Assembly (NCBI RefSeq): GCF_900102175.1 | Contig: NZ_FNKN01000001.1 | Span: 744,001-808,000, forward strand | DNA length: 64,000 bases | Source of the DNA: Microbacterium sp. cf332 | Lineage (GTDB): Bacteria; Actinomycetota; Actinomycetes; Actinomycetales; Microbacteriaceae | Direction: 5' to 3' | Part shown: one piece after another, positions 11,807-21,770 of the stretch | Layout: each line of letters starts with the position of its first letter | How positions within the stretch are numbered: the first letter of the stretch is position 1 | Program-made: the position numbers and the translations under genes | The notes under the pieces: generated by a model | Database searches by the model: none | What the model saw: only the letters and a program-made list of their open reading frames with translations | What the model was told of the DNA's origin: nothing

Positions 11807-12577
11807 CTACGCGTCGACGGGGCTGTCGGCGTCGAGGAAGCGGTCGTAGCCCTCTTCCTCGAGACGGTCGGCGAGCTCCGGGCCGCCCTCTTCGACGATG
11901 CGGCCCTTGACCATCACGTGCACGAACTGCGGCTGGATGTAGCGGAGGATGCGCGTGTAGTGGGTGATGAGCAGCACGCCGAGGTCGGTGCCGGACTTCG
12001 CGCGGTTCACGCCCTCCGAGACGATCTTGAGCGCGTCGACGTCGAGGCCGGAGTCGGTTTCGTCGAGGACGGCGATCTTCGGCTGGAGCAACTCGAGCTG
12101 GAGGATCTCGTGGCGCTTCTTCTCGCCACCCGAGAAGCCCTCGTTGACGTTGCGCTGCGCGAACTTCGGATCCATCCGCAGGTTCGACATCGCCTGCTTG
12201 ACGTCCTTCGTCCACGACCGGATCACCGGGGCCTCGCCCGCGACGGCGGTCTTCGCGGTGCGGAGGAAGTTCGTCACCGTGATTCCCGGCACCTCGACGG
12301 GGTACTGCATCGCCAGGAAGAGACCCGCGCGGGCCCGCTCGTCGACGGACATCTCCAGGACGTCGTCGCCGTCGAGCGTGATGGAGCCGCCCGTGACGGT
12401 GTACTTGGGGTGGCCGGCGATCGCGTAGGCGAGCGTGGATTTTCCGGAGCCGTTGGGGCCCATGATCGCGTGGGTCTCACCGGTGCTCACCGTGAGGGTG
12501 ACGCCGTTGAGGATCGGGGTGGGCCCCGCCTCGGTCTCGACCGTCACGTGCAGGTCGCGGATCTCGAGAACAGACAT
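11807..12577 (-). CDS. sufC: Fe-S cluster assembly ATPase SufC
   Basis: A 256-aa soluble ABC ATPase. Walker A is GPNGSGKST, the signature FSGGEKKR, and Walker B LDETDSGLD, where the serine-rich variant is typical of SufC. With SufB and SufD it forms the SufBCD scaffold on which Fe-S clusters are built in the cytoplasm. It is fourth in the operon after the Rieske-like gene (15-nt gap). The ATG is preceded by AAGGAAC. Confidence 0.95.
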   Translation of the reverse strand: MSVLEIRDLHVTVETEAGPTPILNGVTLTVSTGETHAIMGPNGSGKSTLAYAIAGHPKYTVTGGSITLDGDDVLEMSVDERARAGLFLAMQYPVEVPGITVTNFLRTAKTAVAGEAPVIRSWTKDVKQAMSNLRMDPKFAQRNVNEGFSGGEKKRHEILQLELLQPKIAVLDETDSGLDVDALKIVSEGVNRAKSGTDLGVLLITHYTRILRYIQPQFVHVMVKGRIVEEGGPELADRLEEEGYDRFLDADSPVDA

Positions 12578-12592
12578 GTCGGGTTCCTTACT

Positions 12593-12922
12593 TCACTTCA
12601 CATCGCGGGTCACGGCGGGATCGATGAGGATGTCGTCCCCGTCGATGGTGACCTCGTAGACAGGGACCGGCTCGTAGGCCGGCAGGTTGAGGGGCTGCCC
12701 GGTGCGCAGCGAGAAGGCGGAGCCGTGGGCCCAGCACTCGAGCGTGTCGCCCTCGACGAACCCCTCGGCGAGCGAGATGTCGCCGTGCGTGCACGTGTCG
12801 CCGATCGCGTGCACCTCGCCGTCGGCGTCGAGCACGACGGCCATGGGGACCTTGTCGATCACGACGCGAACAGCGGCGTCCTGCTCCAGCTCGCTGAGCT
12901 TCAGGACCTTCTGCGCGGTCAC
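12593..12922 (-). CDS. Rieske [2Fe-2S] ferredoxin-type protein in suf operon
   Basis: A 109-aa single-domain Rieske protein. The cluster ligands are in CTHG (near residue 44) and CWAHGSAF (near 63), that is C-x-H ... C-x2-H. Without the extra disulfide cysteines of bc1-type Rieske proteins it resembles the ferredoxin subunits of non-heme oxygenases. Its place between sufD and sufC (GTGA overlap with sufD) is conserved in actinobacteria. It may be an electron donor or a test substrate for the assembly machinery; this is inference. Confidence 0.85.
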   Translation of the reverse strand: MTAQKVLKLSELEQDAAVRVVIDKVPMAVVLDADGEVHAIGDTCTHGDISLAEGFVEGDTLECWAHGSAFSLRTGQPLNLPAYEPVPVYEVTIDGDDILIDPAVTRDVK

Positions 12923-14103
12923 GCCTCTGCTCCCGCGGCGAGCTCGGCCTCGATGGCCGCCAGCAGCTCGTCGGCGAGCTCGTCGACGGCCATCTTCTGG
13001 ACGATCTCGGAGAGGAAGCCCAGGACGACGAGGCGACGGGCCTCGGCCTCGGGGATGCCGCGCGCCTGCAGGTAGAAGAGCTGCTGGTCGTCGAAACGAC
13101 CGGTCGCGCTGGCGTGTCCGGCGCCCTGGATGTCGCCGGTCTCGATCTCGAGGTTCGGGATGGAGTCGGCACGGGCGCCGTCCGTGAGCACGAGATTGCG
13201 GTTCGCCTCGTACGAGTCGGTGCCGACGGCGTCGGGCCCGATGAGCACGTCGCCGATCCAGACGCTGTGAGCGCTCTCGCCCTGGAGCGCGCCCTTGTAG
13301 AGGACGTCGCCGACCGTGTGGGGACCCTTGTGGTGCAGGTACACCTGACTCTCGAGGTGCTGCCCGGAATCGGCGAACGACAGACCGTACATACGGCCCT
13401 GCGCGCCGGACCCCGCGAGCTCGAGCGACGGGTTGACGCGCACGACCGCGCCTCCCAGGCTCACGACGACGTGCGTGAGCGACGCGTCGCGGTCGACGCG
13501 CGCCTGATGCGCCGCCGCGTGCACGGCGTCGTCGTCCCAGCGCTGCAGCGAGACGACGGTGAGCGCCGAGCCGTCGCGAGCGATGATCTCGACGTTCTGC
13601 GCGTGGGCCGCCGTGCCCTCGTGGCGCAGGATGACGGTGCCCCGCGCGTTGGGCATGGCCTCGATGACGACGTGGGCGTGGGCCACTCCGCCGTTTCCGC
13701 GCAGGCGCACGACGACAGGCTCCTCGAGCTCGACTCCGGCGGGGATGCGGAGCAGAGGGGCCTCGGCCTCCTGCGACCAGGCCACGGCGCTCGGCAGGTC
13801 CTCGGGACGGAACACCTCGCCGCGCGGCGCATCGCCGACACGGAGCCGCGCCTGCTCGACCTCGGCCGGAGCGCTCACCTCGACCGAGACGACCCCGGAC
13901 GGGCCGGGCTCGTCGACGAGCAGCGGTCGCAGCCGGTCGAGCGGGGTGTGCTTCCAGTTGACCTCGCGGCCCGTCGGCGTGCCGAAGTCGGCGGGGTCGA
14001 AGGACGACGGACGCTCGGAACGCGTCTGGACCGGGACGAACGCGGCCGCAGGGTCGATGTGGCCCTTCGCGTCGGTCGCGGGGGCCTGGGTAACGCTCGT
14101 CAT
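12919..14103 (-). CDS. sufD: Fe-S cluster assembly protein SufD
   Basis: A 394-aa SufD with the right-handed beta-helix core of the SufBD family. The C-terminal region reads IETGDIQGAGHASATGRFDDQQLFYLQARGIPE, where the helix-forming GIPEAEAR motif is diagnostic. It partners SufB in the scaffold and is needed for iron acquisition. The ATG at 14103 shares one base with the sufB stop (TGATG), so it is chosen over a TTG one codon earlier. Confidence 0.93.
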   Translation of the reverse strand: MTSVTQAPATDAKGHIDPAAAFVPVQTRSERPSSFDPADFGTPTGREVNWKHTPLDRLRPLLVDEPGPSGVVSVEVSAPAEVEQARLRVGDAPRGEVFRPEDLPSAVAWSQEAEAPLLRIPAGVELEEPVVVRLRGNGGVAHAHVVIEAMPNARGTVILRHEGTAAHAQNVEIIARDGSALTVVSLQRWDDDAVHAAAHQARVDRDASLTHVVVSLGGAVVRVNPSLELAGSGAQGRMYGLSFADSGQHLESQVYLHHKGPHTVGDVLYKGALQGESAHSVWIGDVLIGPDAVGTDSYEANRNLVLTDGARADSIPNLEIETGDIQGAGHASATGRFDDQQLFYLQARGIPEAEARRLVVLGFLSEIVQKMAVDELADELLAAIEAELAAGAEA

Positions 14104-15521
14104 CAACCGACGCTGCCTTCCATGCCCATCTCGATGAGCTTGTTGAGTTCGAGGGCGTACTCCATCGGCAGCTCGCGGGCGATCGGCTCGATGAAGCCGC
14201 GCACGATCATCGCCATCGCCTCGTCCTCGGGCATGCCCCGGCTCATGAGGTAGAACAGCTGCTCCTCCGAGACCTTCGAGACGGTCGCCTCGTGGCCCAG
14301 CTGGACGTCATCGACCCGGATGTCGATCGCCGGGTACGTGTCGGAGCGCGAGATCGTGTCGACCAGGAGCGCGTCGCAGCGGACGGTGTTGGCCGAGTGG
14401 TGGGCGTTGGCGTCGACGCGGACCTCGCCGCGGTACCCGGCGCGACCGCCGCCGCGGGCGATCGACTTCGAGACGATCGACGACTGCGTGTAGGGCGCCA
14501 TGTGGATCATCTTCGCGCCGGCGTCCTGGTGCTGTCCGGGACCGGCGAAGGCGACCGAGAGGGTCTCGCCCTTGGCGTGCTCGCCCATCAGGTAGATCGA
14601 CGGGTACTTCATCGTCACCTTGGAGCCGATGTTGCCGTCGACCCACTCCATCGTGGCACCCTCGTGCGCGACCGCACGCTTGGTGACGAGGTTGTAGACG
14701 TTGTTCGACCAGTTCTGGATCGTCGTGTAGCGGACGCGCGCGTTCTTCTTCACGATGATCTCGACGACGGCCGAGTGCAGCGAGTCGCTCTTGTAGATCG
14801 GGGCGGTGCAGCCCTCGATGTAGTGGACGTAGCTGTCCTCGTCGGCGATGATGAGCGTCCGCTCGAACTGCCCCATGTTCTCGGTGTTGATGCGGAAGTA
14901 CGCCTGCAGGGGGATCTCGACGTGCACGCCCTTCGGGACGTAGACGAACGAGCCGCCCGACCAGACCGCGGTGTTCAGCGCGGCGAACTTGTTGTCCCCC
15001 GCCGGGATGACGGTGCCGAAGTACTCTTCGAAGAACTCAGGGTGCTCACGGAGGGCCGTGTCGGTGTCCATGAAGATGACACCCTGCTGCTCGAGGTCCT
15101 CGCGGATCTGGTGGTAGACGACCTCGGACTCGTACTGCGCGGCCACGCCGGCGACGAGCCGCTGACGCTCGGCCTCGGGGATGCCGAGCTTCTCGTACGT
15201 CTCCCGGATCTCCGCGGGGAGGTCCTCCCACGACTGCGCCTGCTTCTCGGTCGAGCGCACGAAGTACTTGATGTTGTCGAAGTCGATGTCGCTGAGGTCT
15301 GCGCCCCACGTCGGCATCGGTTTGCGGCCGAACAGCTGATAGCCCTTCAATCGGGTCTTCAGCATCCACTCCGGCTCGCTCTTGAGAGCCGAGATCCCGC
15401 GGACGACGTCCTCGTTGATGCCGCGCTGCGCGACAGCGCCTGCGGCATCCGTGTCGTGCCAGCCGAACTCGTACACCCCCAGGCCTTCGAGTTCCGGTCG
15501 GTCGATCAGCACATCCGACAT
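14103..15521 (-). CDS. sufB: Fe-S cluster assembly scaffold SufB
   Basis: A 472-aa SufB, the usual length for the family. It carries [36 protein letters not shown] and C-terminal [17 protein letters not shown]. The protein receives persulfide sulfur and assembles Fe-S clusters with SufC and SufD. It is the first gene of the operon. The ATG at 15521 is preceded by GAGGAGGAAG at 3-4 nt, which outweighs an in-frame ATG 45 nt upstream. No sufR-like regulator is adjacent, and sufS/sufU are not in this operon. Confidence 0.94.
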   Translation of the reverse strand: MSDVLIDRPELEGLGVYEFGWHDTDAAGAVAQRGINEDVVRGISALKSEPEWMLKTRLKGYQLFGRKPMPTWGADLSDIDFDNIKYFVRSTEKQAQSWEDLPAEIRETYEKLGIPEAERQRLVAGVAAQYESEVVYHQIREDLEQQGVIFMDTDTALREHPEFFEEYFGTVIPAGDNKFAALNTAVWSGGSFVYVPKGVHVEIPLQAYFRINTENMGQFERTLIIADEDSYVHYIEGCTAPIYKSDSLHSAVVEIIVKKNARVRYTTIQNWSNNVYNLVTKRAVAHEGATMEWVDGNIGSKVTMKYPSIYLMGEHAKGETLSVAFAGPGQHQDAGAKMIHMAPYTQSSIVSKSIARGGGRAGYRGEVRVDANAHHSANTVRCDALLVDTISRSDTYPAIDIRVDDVQLGHEATVSKVSEEQLFYLMSRGMPEDEAMAMIVRGFIEPIARELPMEYALELNKLIEMGMEGSVG

Positions 15522-15765
15522 GACTTCCTCCTCTTCGCACCGCAACGGTGTCATCCGTCCCGGCATTCCCGACTCCGAGGGGAGTCACGTGGACGGGAGC
15601 GCCGATTCGCGGGCCTGATGGACGCGGGTGCCGCGCCTAGACTGTGAGGGACAACGTGCACACGCGCCGTCATCCCGAACACACCCGATTCTACAGGCAA
15701 CGCCCCCATCCGCGGGCCTGCCCGGAACGTACGAGGCGCACACCGCGCGCCGCCGGAGGAGTCCG

Positions 15766-16734
15766 ATGTCCCAGGTCCGCACCCGTCCCGGACTCGTCGC
15801 GACGATCATGCCGTCGGTCATCACGCGGTGGACCCGCGTCGTGGGCTGGCTGCTGGTCATCACGAACATCGGGATCGTCGGGACGGGCGGGCTCGTCCGA
15901 CTCACCGGCTCGGGCATGGGCTGCGAGACCTGGCCGTACTGCACCGCCGGCTCGCTGACGCCGACGCCCGAGATGGGTGTCCACGGCCTGATCGAGTTCG
16001 GCAACCGCACCCTCACCGGCGTGCTCGTGATCGTCGCGCTCCTGGCCTTCCTCTCCGTCATCCGGCTGCGCGCCACCCGTCGCGAGCTGCCCGTGCTCAG
16101 CTTCCTCGTCGGTCTCGGCATCATCGTGCAGGCGGTCGTCGGTGGGGTGACCGTGTGGCTGCACCTGCACCCGAGCATCGTCGGTCTGCACTACCTGATC
16201 TCTGCTGCCCTCGTCGCCATCGCGACGGTGTTCCTCGTGCGCGTCTACGCGACGCCGGGTCCGCGCGTGCGCGCGGTGCCGCGCTCGTACGCGATCCTCA
16301 CCCACCTGACCTCCGCCGCCGTGACGCTCACCGTCGTGGTCGGCATCCTCCTCACGGGCGCCGGCCCGCACGCCGGCGACGAGGCCGCAGCACGGAATGG
16401 GCTCGACCCGGTGTTCTGGCAGCACGTCCACAGCTGGCCCGCCTACGTCACCCTCGTCCTGACACTCGTGCTCGTCTCCGGAGCCGTCCGCCTGCCGCGC
16501 GAGACCGCCCTGCGGCGATGGACCGGCCTGCTTCTCGGTGTCGAGCTCGTCCAGATCACCGTTGGCCTCTGGCAGGCTCGGACCGGTCTGCCGATCGTCC
16601 TGGTCAACATCCACATGGTGCTCGCCGTCGCCCTCGTGGCCGCGATGGTGGCAGTCGTGATGGCGTTGAAGACGCCGCTGGCGAGCGTCGCCCCCGCCGC
16701 GGACCGCGAACCGGCTCGCACAGAAGCCTCATAG
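15766..16734 (+). CDS. ctaA: heme A synthase (COX15/CtaA family)
   Basis: A 322-aa membrane protein with eight predicted helices. Family motifs include GGLVRLTGSGMGCETWPYC near the start, the EFGNR segment, and conserved histidines in the helices (HLHPSIVGLHY, HVHSW, NIHMV). It oxidises the methyl group of heme O to give heme A for the aa3 oxidase. CtaB, which makes heme O, is encoded 0.7 kb away on the other strand. The ATG has GGAGGAG 4 nt upstream. The 244-nt divergent gap to sufB holds promoters for both directions but no clear consensus boxes. Confidence 0.92.
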   Translation: MSQVRTRPGLVATIMPSVITRWTRVVGWLLVITNIGIVGTGGLVRLTGSGMGCETWPYCTAGSLTPTPEMGVHGLIEFGNRTLTGVLVIVALLAFLSVIRLRATRRELPVLSFLVGLGIIVQAVVGGVTVWLHLHPSIVGLHYLISAALVAIATVFLVRVYATPGPRVRAVPRSYAILTHLTSAAVTLTVVVGILLTGAGPHAGDEAAARNGLDPVFWQHVHSWPAYVTLVLTLVLVSGAVRLPRETALRRWTGLLLGVELVQITVGLWQARTGLPIVLVNIHMVLAVALVAAMVAVVMALKTPLASVAPAADREPARTEAS

Positions 16735-16813
16735 GCTCCGCATCGGGCTCGCCGAGGTCGGCCCCGCAGAGTGTTCGAGGCCGCCGACGGTGGCCGCGAA
16801 ACGAAGGAGCACC

Positions 16814-17269
16814 ATGACCGTTCACCCCCGCCTCGTCCGCAGCGTACCGTTCTGGATCCTCGTCATCGGATCGGTCGCCGCGATCGGCGGTGGCGCGTAC
16901 ATCCTGATCGAGAAGCTCGGCCACATGGAGACGACGATCCTCGACAACACCGCCACCGGTGTCGACGTCTACGTCGGCCAGATCTGGGCCGTCTTCGGTG
17001 GGATCCTCGTCGGGGCCGGCGTCGTGGGTCTCGCGCTCGCCCTGGCCGTTGGCGCGCTGCGTTCGCTCGTGCCGGCCGCGCGCGTCGCCGAGACGACCAC
17101 GTTGGACGAGCTCGACACCCCGGAGGCCGCTGCCGGTCCCGCTGTGTCGCACGAGAGCCCCGCGCTCGACACCGAAGCGGTCGACACGAACGCCACCCCG
17201 ACCCGGTCGACGCCGTCAACCCGGGACTCGCCGGCGGCCGAGACGACGGCTGACGTCCCGCAGCGCTGA
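16814..17269 (+). CDS. two-helix membrane protein of unknown function
   Basis: A 151-aa protein with two membrane segments (about 9-30 and 55-85), a short extracytoplasmic loop containing ILDNTATGVDVYVGQ, and a 60-residue acidic Thr/Ala/Pro-rich tail. I do not recognise a domain. It follows ctaA by 79 nt on the same strand and is followed by a hairpin, so it may share that transcript. The ATG has AAGGAG 5 nt upstream. Confidence 0.65.
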   Translation: MTVHPRLVRSVPFWILVIGSVAAIGGGAYILIEKLGHMETTILDNTATGVDVYVGQIWAVFGGILVGAGVVGLALALAVGALRSLVPAARVAETTTLDELDTPEAAAGPAVSHESPALDTEAVDTNATPTRSTPSTRDSPAAETTADVPQR

Positions 17270-17285
17270 CAGCGCCGCGCCCGCG

Positions 17286-17330
17286 ACGGCCGTCCGCAGC
17301 ATCCCGCCACGGGATGCAGCGGGCGGCCGT
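17286..17330. terminator. bidirectional hairpin between ctaA side and ctaB
   Basis: A long imperfect stem starting ACGGCCG and ending CGGCCGT, with an inner GCATCCC/GGGATGC stem and a 5-nt loop. It lies between convergent genes (ends at 17269 and 17399), so it can serve both strands. Confidence 0.65.
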
Positions 17331-17398
17331 TCTGCTGCGCCGCTGGGCGACGAAGCCACCGACGGGTGGAGAGGCCCCGCCCTTCCGGGACGTCGGGG

Positions 17399-18331
17399 TC
17401 AGAAGGGCAGCAGCGGGTCGACCGCGATGGCGACGAAGACGAGCGTCAGGTATGTGATCGAGGCGTGGAAGACCCGCATGGGACGGGCCTGCTCACCGCG
17501 CACTGCTCGGTTGTAGAGCCGGTGCGATTCGTACAGGAACCATCCGCCGAACACGATCGACGAGACGCTGTAGACGAGGCCCATGGGTGCGACGGGGATC
17601 AACAGCAGCGAGCAGACGACCGTCGCCCAGGCATAGAGGATCACCTGCAGGCCGACCTGCGACCCGTCGCGGGTCGCACCGAGCATGGGCACGTCGACCT
17701 CGTCGTAGTCGTTCTTGTACTTCATCGACAGCGGCCAGTAGTGCGGCGGCGTCCAGAGGAAGACGAGGACGAAGAGGATGAGAGCCGCCCACGAGAGCGA
17801 GCCGGTCACGGCGGACCAGCCGATCACGACGGGGAAGCATCCCGCGATGCCGCCCCAGACGATGTTCTGCTCGGTCCGGCGCTTGAGGAGCATCGTGTAG
17901 ATCACGACGTAGAAGAAGATCGCGAAGACGCTGAGGGATGCGGCGACCCAGTTGGTCGTCGCCGCGAGCCAGACGGTGGATGCCACCGCGAGGGCCCAGG
18001 CGAACACGAGCGCGCCGCGCGGCGAGACCTCGCCCGTGACGATCGGCCGGTTCTCGGTGCGCTTCATGTGCGCGTCGATGTCGCGGTCGAGGTACATGTT
18101 GAAGGCAGCGGCCGAGCCTGCGCTCATCGCACCGCCGACCACCGTTGCGAGGACGAGCCACAGGTTCGGGAGGCCGCCGGCCGCGAGGATCATCACCGGG
18201 ACGGTCGTGACCAGCAGCAGCTCGAGCACGCGGGGCTTCGTGAGGGCGACATACGCGCGCACCGTGGCGCCGAACGACGTGCCGCGAGAGGTGTCGACGG
18301 AGGCCGAACCCGCAGTCGTCGTGATGTCCAT
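17399..18331 (-). CDS. ctaB: protoheme IX farnesyltransferase (heme O synthase)
   Basis: A 310-aa UbiA-family prenyltransferase with about nine helices. The first Asp-rich motif [15 protein letters not shown] and the second region [17 protein letters not shown] are diagnostic of CtaB/COX10. It adds a farnesyl chain to protoheme to make heme O, the substrate of CtaA. The ATG at 18331 is preceded by GGGGAG; an ATG 12 nt further upstream overlaps that site and is less likely. Divergent from the pentose-phosphate operon, an arrangement usual in actinobacteria. Confidence 0.93.
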   Translation of the reverse strand: MDITTTAGSASVDTSRGTSFGATVRAYVALTKPRVLELLLVTTVPVMILAAGGLPNLWLVLATVVGGAMSAGSAAAFNMYLDRDIDAHMKRTENRPIVTGEVSPRGALVFAWALAVASTVWLAATTNWVAASLSVFAIFFYVVIYTMLLKRRTEQNIVWGGIAGCFPVVIGWSAVTGSLSWAALILFVLVFLWTPPHYWPLSMKYKNDYDEVDVPMLGATRDGSQVGLQVILYAWATVVCSLLLIPVAPMGLVYSVSSIVFGGWFLYESHRLYNRAVRGEQARPMRVFHASITYLTLVFVAIAVDPLLPF

Positions 18332-18558
18332 CGCTCCCCGCATCTCACCGCTGTGAACCTGTCCAGTCTAGGGCATCCGCCGAGCGCGGCTTCCGTCGCG
18401 CAGGCTCTCTACCACGACCGTCACACGGTGACGCGTGCGGCCCCGGCCGCGAGGCGTCCTCGCTATGCTGAGGTCATAAGCGCGCCAGCGCCGACAACCC
18501 TCCCTTCCTATCTGCGGAGCGGCATGCGCAGGCGCTGCCTCTCGAGAAAGGCGACCGA

Positions 18559-20667
18559 GTGTCGGAACTTCGTTGGGACGAGATCGATCGGCGCGCGGTG
18601 GACACCGCCCGCGTCCTGGCCGCGGATGCGGTGGAGAAGGTGGGCAACGGCCACCCGGGAACGGCGATGAGCCTCGCCCCCGCCGCGTACCTGCTCTATC
18701 AGCGGGTGCTGCGCCACGATCCGACGGACACCGACTGGCTCGGACGCGACCGCTTCATCCTCTCGGCGGGCCACTCCTCGCTGACGCAGTACGTGCAGCT
18801 CTACCTCGGCGGCTTCGGTCTCGAGCTCGATGACCTCAAAGCGCTGCGCACGTGGGGGTCGCTGACCCCCGGCCACCCTGAGTACGGCCACACGAAGGGC
18901 GTCGAGATCACCACGGGCCCGCTGGGCCAGGGTCTCGCGACCTCGGTCGGCTTCGCCTACGCGGCGCGGTACGAGCGCGGTCTCTTCGACCCCGAGGCGC
19001 CGGCCGGCACCTCCCCGTTCGACCACTTCGTCTACGTCATCGCGAGCGACGGCGACATCCAGGAGGGCATCACGGCCGAGGCCGGCTCGCTCGCCGGTCA
19101 CCAGCAGCTCGGCAACCTCATCGCCATCTACGACGCGAACCAGATCTCGATCGAGGACGACACGAACGTCGCCTTCACCGAAGACGTCGCGGCGCGCTAC
19201 GAGGCGTACGGATGGCACGTGCAGACCGTCGACTGGAAGAGCACGGGCGAGTACGTCGAGGACGTCGCCGCACTCCACACGGCGATCGAGGCGGCGAAGG
19301 GCGAGACCGGCAAGCCCTCGCTGATCGTGCTCAAGACGATCATCGGGTGGCCCGCCCCGGGCAAGCAGAACACCGGAAAGATCCACGGCTCCGCGCTCGG
19401 CGCCGACGAGCTCGCCGCCACCAAGGAGGTGCTCGGCTTCGACCCCGAGAAGACCTTCGAGGTCGCCGACGAGGTCATCGAGCACACCCGCGCCCTCGCG
19501 GACCGCGCCGCGGCCGATCGCGCCGAGTGGCAGAAGGCGTTCGACGCGTGGGCCGAGGCCAACCCCGAGCGCAAGGCGCTGCTCGATCGTCTCGAGTCCG
19601 GCGAGCTGCCGGCCGACGTGTCGGTCCCGTCGTTCGAGGCAGGCAAGGCCGTCTCGACCCGTGCCGCGAGCGGCCAGGTCATCAACGCCCTCGCCGATCA
19701 GCTCCCCGAGCTGTGGGGCGGATCGGCCGACCTCGCGGAATCGAACCTGACCACGATCAAGTCCGGCACGAGCTTCATCCCCACCGAGTGGTCCACGCAC
19801 GAGTGGTCGGGCGACCCCTACGGGCGCGTCCTCCACTTCGGCATCCGCGAGCACGCCATGGGTGCGATCATCAACGGCATCGTCCTGCACGGGAAAACCC
19901 GCGCCTTCGGCGGCACCTTCCTGATCTTCAGCGACTACATGCGCCCCGCGGTGCGTCTGGCCGCCCTCATGAACATCCCGTCGATCTACGTGTGGACGCA
20001 CGACTCCATCGCGCTCGGCGAGGACGGACCGACGCACCAGCCGATCGAGCAGATCTCGTCGCTGCGCCTCATCCCGAACTTCACGGTCGTCCGGCCGGCC
20101 GATGCGAACGAGACCGCCGCCGCGTGGCACGAGCTGCTCCGCCGCCAGGCCGGTCCTGCCGGCATCGCGCTCACCCGCCAGAACATCCCGGTGTTCCCTC
20201 GCGGGGAGGACGGGTACGCGACGACCGACGGTGTTGCGAAGGGCGCCTACGTCCTCATCGACGCCGAGGGTGGACAGCCCGACGTCATCATCGTCGCCAC
20301 CGGATCCGAGGTGCAGCTCGCCGTCGAGGCGCGTGAGGCGCTCGCCGCCGACGGCATCCGGGCCCGCGTCGTCTCGGCGCCCGCCCTCGAGTGGTTCGCC
20401 GAGCAGGACGACGCCTACCGCGAGTCGGTGCTCCCGGGTTCCGTCCGCGCCCGCGTCTCGGTCGAGGCCGGCGCAACCCCGCTGTGGCGCTCGATCGTCG
20501 GCGACCTCGGTCGCTCGGTCGGTATCGACCACTTCGGCGCGTCGGCCGACTACCAGACCCTGTTCGAGAAGTTCGGCATCACCACCGAGGCGGTCGTCGA
20601 GGCCGCCCGCGCCACCGTCGCCGACGCGGAAGCGTCTGCCAGCACCGCCAAGGAGAACAACGCATGA
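18559..20667 (+). CDS. tkt: transketolase
   Basis: A 702-aa thiamine-diphosphate enzyme of full length. Seen are NGHPGTAMS, the cofactor region [24 protein letters not shown], the pyrimidine-domain segment [17 protein letters not shown], and the C-terminal domain. It transfers two-carbon ketol units between sugar phosphates. The usual DGDxMEG motif reads DGDIQEG here. The GTG start follows GAAAGG. A TATGCT hexamer at 18464-18469 could be a -10 for the operon. It is the first gene of tkt-tal-pgi-zwf-opcA-pgl. Confidence 0.94.
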   Translation: MSELRWDEIDRRAVDTARVLAADAVEKVGNGHPGTAMSLAPAAYLLYQRVLRHDPTDTDWLGRDRFILSAGHSSLTQYVQLYLGGFGLELDDLKALRTWGSLTPGHPEYGHTKGVEITTGPLGQGLATSVGFAYAARYERGLFDPEAPAGTSPFDHFVYVIASDGDIQEGITAEAGSLAGHQQLGNLIAIYDANQISIEDDTNVAFTEDVAARYEAYGWHVQTVDWKSTGEYVEDVAALHTAIEAAKGETGKPSLIVLKTIIGWPAPGKQNTGKIHGSALGADELAATKEVLGFDPEKTFEVADEVIEHTRALADRAAADRAEWQKAFDAWAEANPERKALLDRLESGELPADVSVPSFEAGKAVSTRAASGQVINALADQLPELWGGSADLAESNLTTIKSGTSFIPTEWSTHEWSGDPYGRVLHFGIREHAMGAIINGIVLHGKTRAFGGTFLIFSDYMRPAVRLAALMNIPSIYVWTHDSIALGEDGPTHQPIEQISSLRLIPNFTVVRPADANETAAAWHELLRRQAGPAGIALTRQNIPVFPRGEDGYATTDGVAKGAYVLIDAEGGQPDVIIVATGSEVQLAVEAREALAADGIRARVVSAPALEWFAEQDDAYRESVLPGSVRARVSVEAGATPLWRSIVGDLGRSVGIDHFGASADYQTLFEKFGITTEAVVEAARATVADAEASASTAKENNA

Positions 20668-21770
20668 GCACCCCCACCCAGGACCTCTCCGACGCCGGCG
20701 TCAGCATCTGGCTCGACGATCTGTCACGCCAGCGCATCACGACCGGCAACCTGCAGGAGCTGATCGACACCCGCAACGTCGTCGGCGTCACGACGAATCC
20801 CTCGATCTTCCAGGCCGCCATCAGCGCGGGCGTCGGATACGAGGAGGCCATCGAGGCGCAGGCGAAGGCCGGCGCGTCGACCGATGACACGATCTTCGAG
20901 CTCACGACGACAGACGTGCGTGACGCGTCCGACATCTTCCGCCCGATCTTCGACCAGACCGGCGGGGTCGACGGACGCGTGTCGATCGAGGTCTCCCCCG
21001 ACCTCGCCCACGACACCGACGCGACCATCGCCGAGGCGAAGAAGCTCGCCGCGGCGGTCGATCGTCCGAACGTCCTCATCAAGATCCCTGCGACGAAGGC
21101 CGGCCTCCCGGCCATCACCGAGGTCATCGCGGCCGGCATCAGCGTCAACGTCACGCTGATCTTCTCGCTCGAGCGATACAGCGAGGTCATCGACGCCTAC
21201 CTCGCCGGTCTCGAGCGGGCCCGCGACGCCGACATCGACCTCGGCGGCATCCACTCGGTCGCGTCGTTCTTCGTCTCCCGTGTCGACACCGAGGTCGACA
21301 AGCGTCTCTCGGCCATCGGGTCCGACGCCGCGAACGATCTGAAGTCGCTCGCGGGCGTGGCGAATGCGCGACTCGCCTATGAGCTGTTCGAGAAGAAGTT
21401 CGCCGAGCAGCGCGCTCAGGACCTCGTCGCCGCGGGTGCGAACCTGCAGCGTCCGCTCTGGGCATCGACCGGCGTCAAGGACCCCGCTCTTCCCGACACC
21501 CTGTACGTGACCGACCTGGTCGCACCCGGCACCGTCAACACGATGCCCGAGAAGACCCTCGAGGCGACCTTCGACCACGGCGTCGTCGCGGGAGACACCG
21601 TCACCGGCGCCTACGCGGCAGCCCACAAGGTCTTCGACGACCTGGCTGCGATCGGCGTGGATCTCGACGACGTCACCCAGCTGCTCGAAGACGAGGGTGT
21701 CGACAAGTTCATCGCGTCGTGGCACGACCTCCAGGGAACGGTGACGGCGGCGCTGGAGAGCGCCCGTTGA
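20664..21770 (+). CDS. tal: transaldolase
   Basis: A 368-aa transaldolase of the longer actinobacterial form. [15 protein letters not shown] at the N-terminus and [17 protein letters not shown], containing the Schiff-base lysine, are the family hallmarks. It moves dihydroxyacetone units between sedoheptulose 7-phosphate and glyceraldehyde 3-phosphate. ATGA overlap with tkt and AGGAG upstream fix the start; TTGA overlap with pgi follows. Confidence 0.94.
   Translation: MSTPTQDLSDAGVSIWLDDLSRQRITTGNLQELIDTRNVVGVTTNPSIFQAAISAGVGYEEAIEAQAKAGASTDDTIFELTTTDVRDASDIFRPIFDQTGGVDGRVSIEVSPDLAHDTDATIAEAKKLAAAVDRPNVLIKIPATKAGLPAITEVIAAGISVNVTLIFSLERYSEVIDAYLAGLERARDADIDLGGIHSVASFFVSRVDTEVDKRLSAIGSDAANDLKSLAGVANARLAYELFEKKFAEQRAQDLVAAGANLQRPLWASTGVKDPALPDTLYVTDLVAPGTVNTMPEKTLEATFDHGVVAGDTVTGAYAAAHKVFDDLAAIGVDLDDVTQLLEDEGVDKFIASWHDLQGTVTAALESAR

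Noticed and set aside
18464..18469. TATGCT as a -10 for the pentose-phosphate operon
   Set aside because: No -35 at the right distance and the leader would be about 85 nt; too weak to list as a site.
18508..20532. Minus-strand open frame of about 674 codons
   Set aside because: Antisense to tkt, with Arg/Glu/Val-rich low-complexity composition and no motifs.
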